A stretch of DNA of 6,868 bases from Fimbriimonadaceae bacterium (GTDB taxonomy: Bacteria > Armatimonadota > Fimbriimonadia > Fimbriimonadales > Fimbriimonadaceae), in assembly GCA_025451715.1 (NCBI GenBank), contig JANWJY010000184.1:1-6868 (forward strand), given 5' to 3'. The notes beneath the pieces were generated by a model. The model did not search any database, was not told where the DNA came from, and saw only the letters and a list, made by a program, of their open reading frames with translations. Each line of letters opens with the position of its first letter. Position 1 is the stretch's first letter. The position numbers and the translations under genes are program-made. Shown one piece after another: positions 6,394 through 6,868 of the stretch.

Positions 6394-6868
6394 TTGCTGA
6401 CCGTACGCGACCTTGACCACTTCTTCGGCACGCACAAGGTGCTCTCGGGCATCAACCTCGAAGTTGCCGACGGCGAGATCCTTGCCGTCATGGGCAGCAG
6501 CGGCAGCGGGAAGACGACGCTCCTCAAGTGCGTCAGTGGCCTGATCAAACCCACGAAGGGCCAAATCATCGTCGATAGCATCGACGTGATCGCTCAACCT
6601 GAAGAGGCGCGAAGACGGATGGGGCTCGTGTTCCAATACGCTGCCCTCTTCGACTATCTCGACGTCGCCAACAACATCCTCTTTGGAGTTCGCCGGATCA
6701 AGAAGCTGTCGACACAAGAGGAGAAGGAGTTCGTCGAGCTGAGGCTCCGTGATGTCGGCCTTTCGAGCAAGGAGCACCTTCTGCCCAGCCAGCTCTCTGG
6801 GGGTATGCGAAAGCGTGTGGGCCTTGCGCGCGCTCTCGCGATGGAGCCCAAGATGATCTTGTTCGACG
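6394..6868 (+). CDS. ABC transporter ATP-binding protein, MlaF/Mkl (lipid transport) type, 3' end outside window
   Basis: The first 158 codons of an ABC ATPase run off the right edge. Walker A is GSSGSGKT (34-41), with K40 binding phosphate. The Q-loop glutamine is Q81. The ABC signature is LSGGM (134-138), and the Walker B strand MILFD (154-158) is cut before its glutamate. The signature with its tail, LSGGMRKRVGLARALAMEP, is typical of the MlaF/Ttg2A/Mkl branch. Those ATPases power MlaE-type permeases with MCE proteins and move phospholipid or other lipid between membranes. The start is a TTG one base after the reductase stop (TAA, A, TTG). It gives the usual LTVRDLDHFFG N-terminus, and no Shine-Dalgarno is evident. 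Coupling to the reductase gene is likely. A polar-amino-acid or other importer ATPase is less likely given the GMRKR motif. A permease and an MCE protein would be expected downstream. Confidence 0.9.
   Translation, partial: MLTVRDLDHFFGTHKVLSGINLEVADGEILAVMGSSGSGKTTLLKCVSGLIKPTKGQIIVDSIDVIAQPEEARRRMGLVFQYAALFDYLDVANNILFGVRRIKKLSTQEEKEFVELRLRDVGLSSKEHLLPSQLSGGMRKRVGLARALAMEPKMILFD

Overview
The window is an ordinary-density stretch of a flagellated bacterial chromosome, moderately GC-rich. All genes are on the plus strand, in two blocks separated by one strong terminator. The gene order fliK, flgD, a TIGR02530-type flagellar operon protein, flgE is typical of Firmicutes-like and deep-branching lineages rather than of enterobacteria. 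The second block pairs a protein usually labelled 'quinate 5-dehydrogenase' with a COG5322-type reductase. From memory that pair is seen in thermophilic Firmicutes and Armatimonadota-like genomes. I lean towards Armatimonadota or a related phylum, but this is inference with low confidence.

Block 1 (2-3937) is flagellar hook assembly. It holds the C-terminal 508 residues of a FliK hook-length protein (open to the left edge), the hook cap FlgD, the small TIGR02530 flagellar operon protein, and the hook protein FlgE. The first three genes are 3-9 bases apart and have good Shine-Dalgarno sequences. flgE is set off by a 129-base leader. That leader can fold into a branched RNA whose 3' strand can also pair with the flgE ribosome binding site. 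A textbook intrinsic terminator (3962-4002) ends the block.

Block 2 (4032-6868) begins 29 bases after the terminator T-run. It contains ridA (enamine/imine deaminase), a family protein of uncertain function that overlaps ridA by one base, a reductase resembling cyanobacterial acyl-ACP reductase with its active-site-type cysteine kept, and the first 158 codons of an MlaF/Mkl-type ABC ATPase that runs off the right edge. The spacing (1-base overlap, 10-base gap, 1-base gap) suggests one transcript. An acyl-thioester reductase beside a lipid-transport-type ATPase suggests a lipid theme, but this is inferred from context only. Most starts in this block lack a clear Shine-Dalgarno, and two are TTG, in contrast to block 1.

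No mobile element, CRISPR array, tRNA or rRNA was seen. The most interesting items are the switch-like leader of flgE, the duplicated small domain in FlgD, and the reductase plus 'quinate dehydrogenase' pair.
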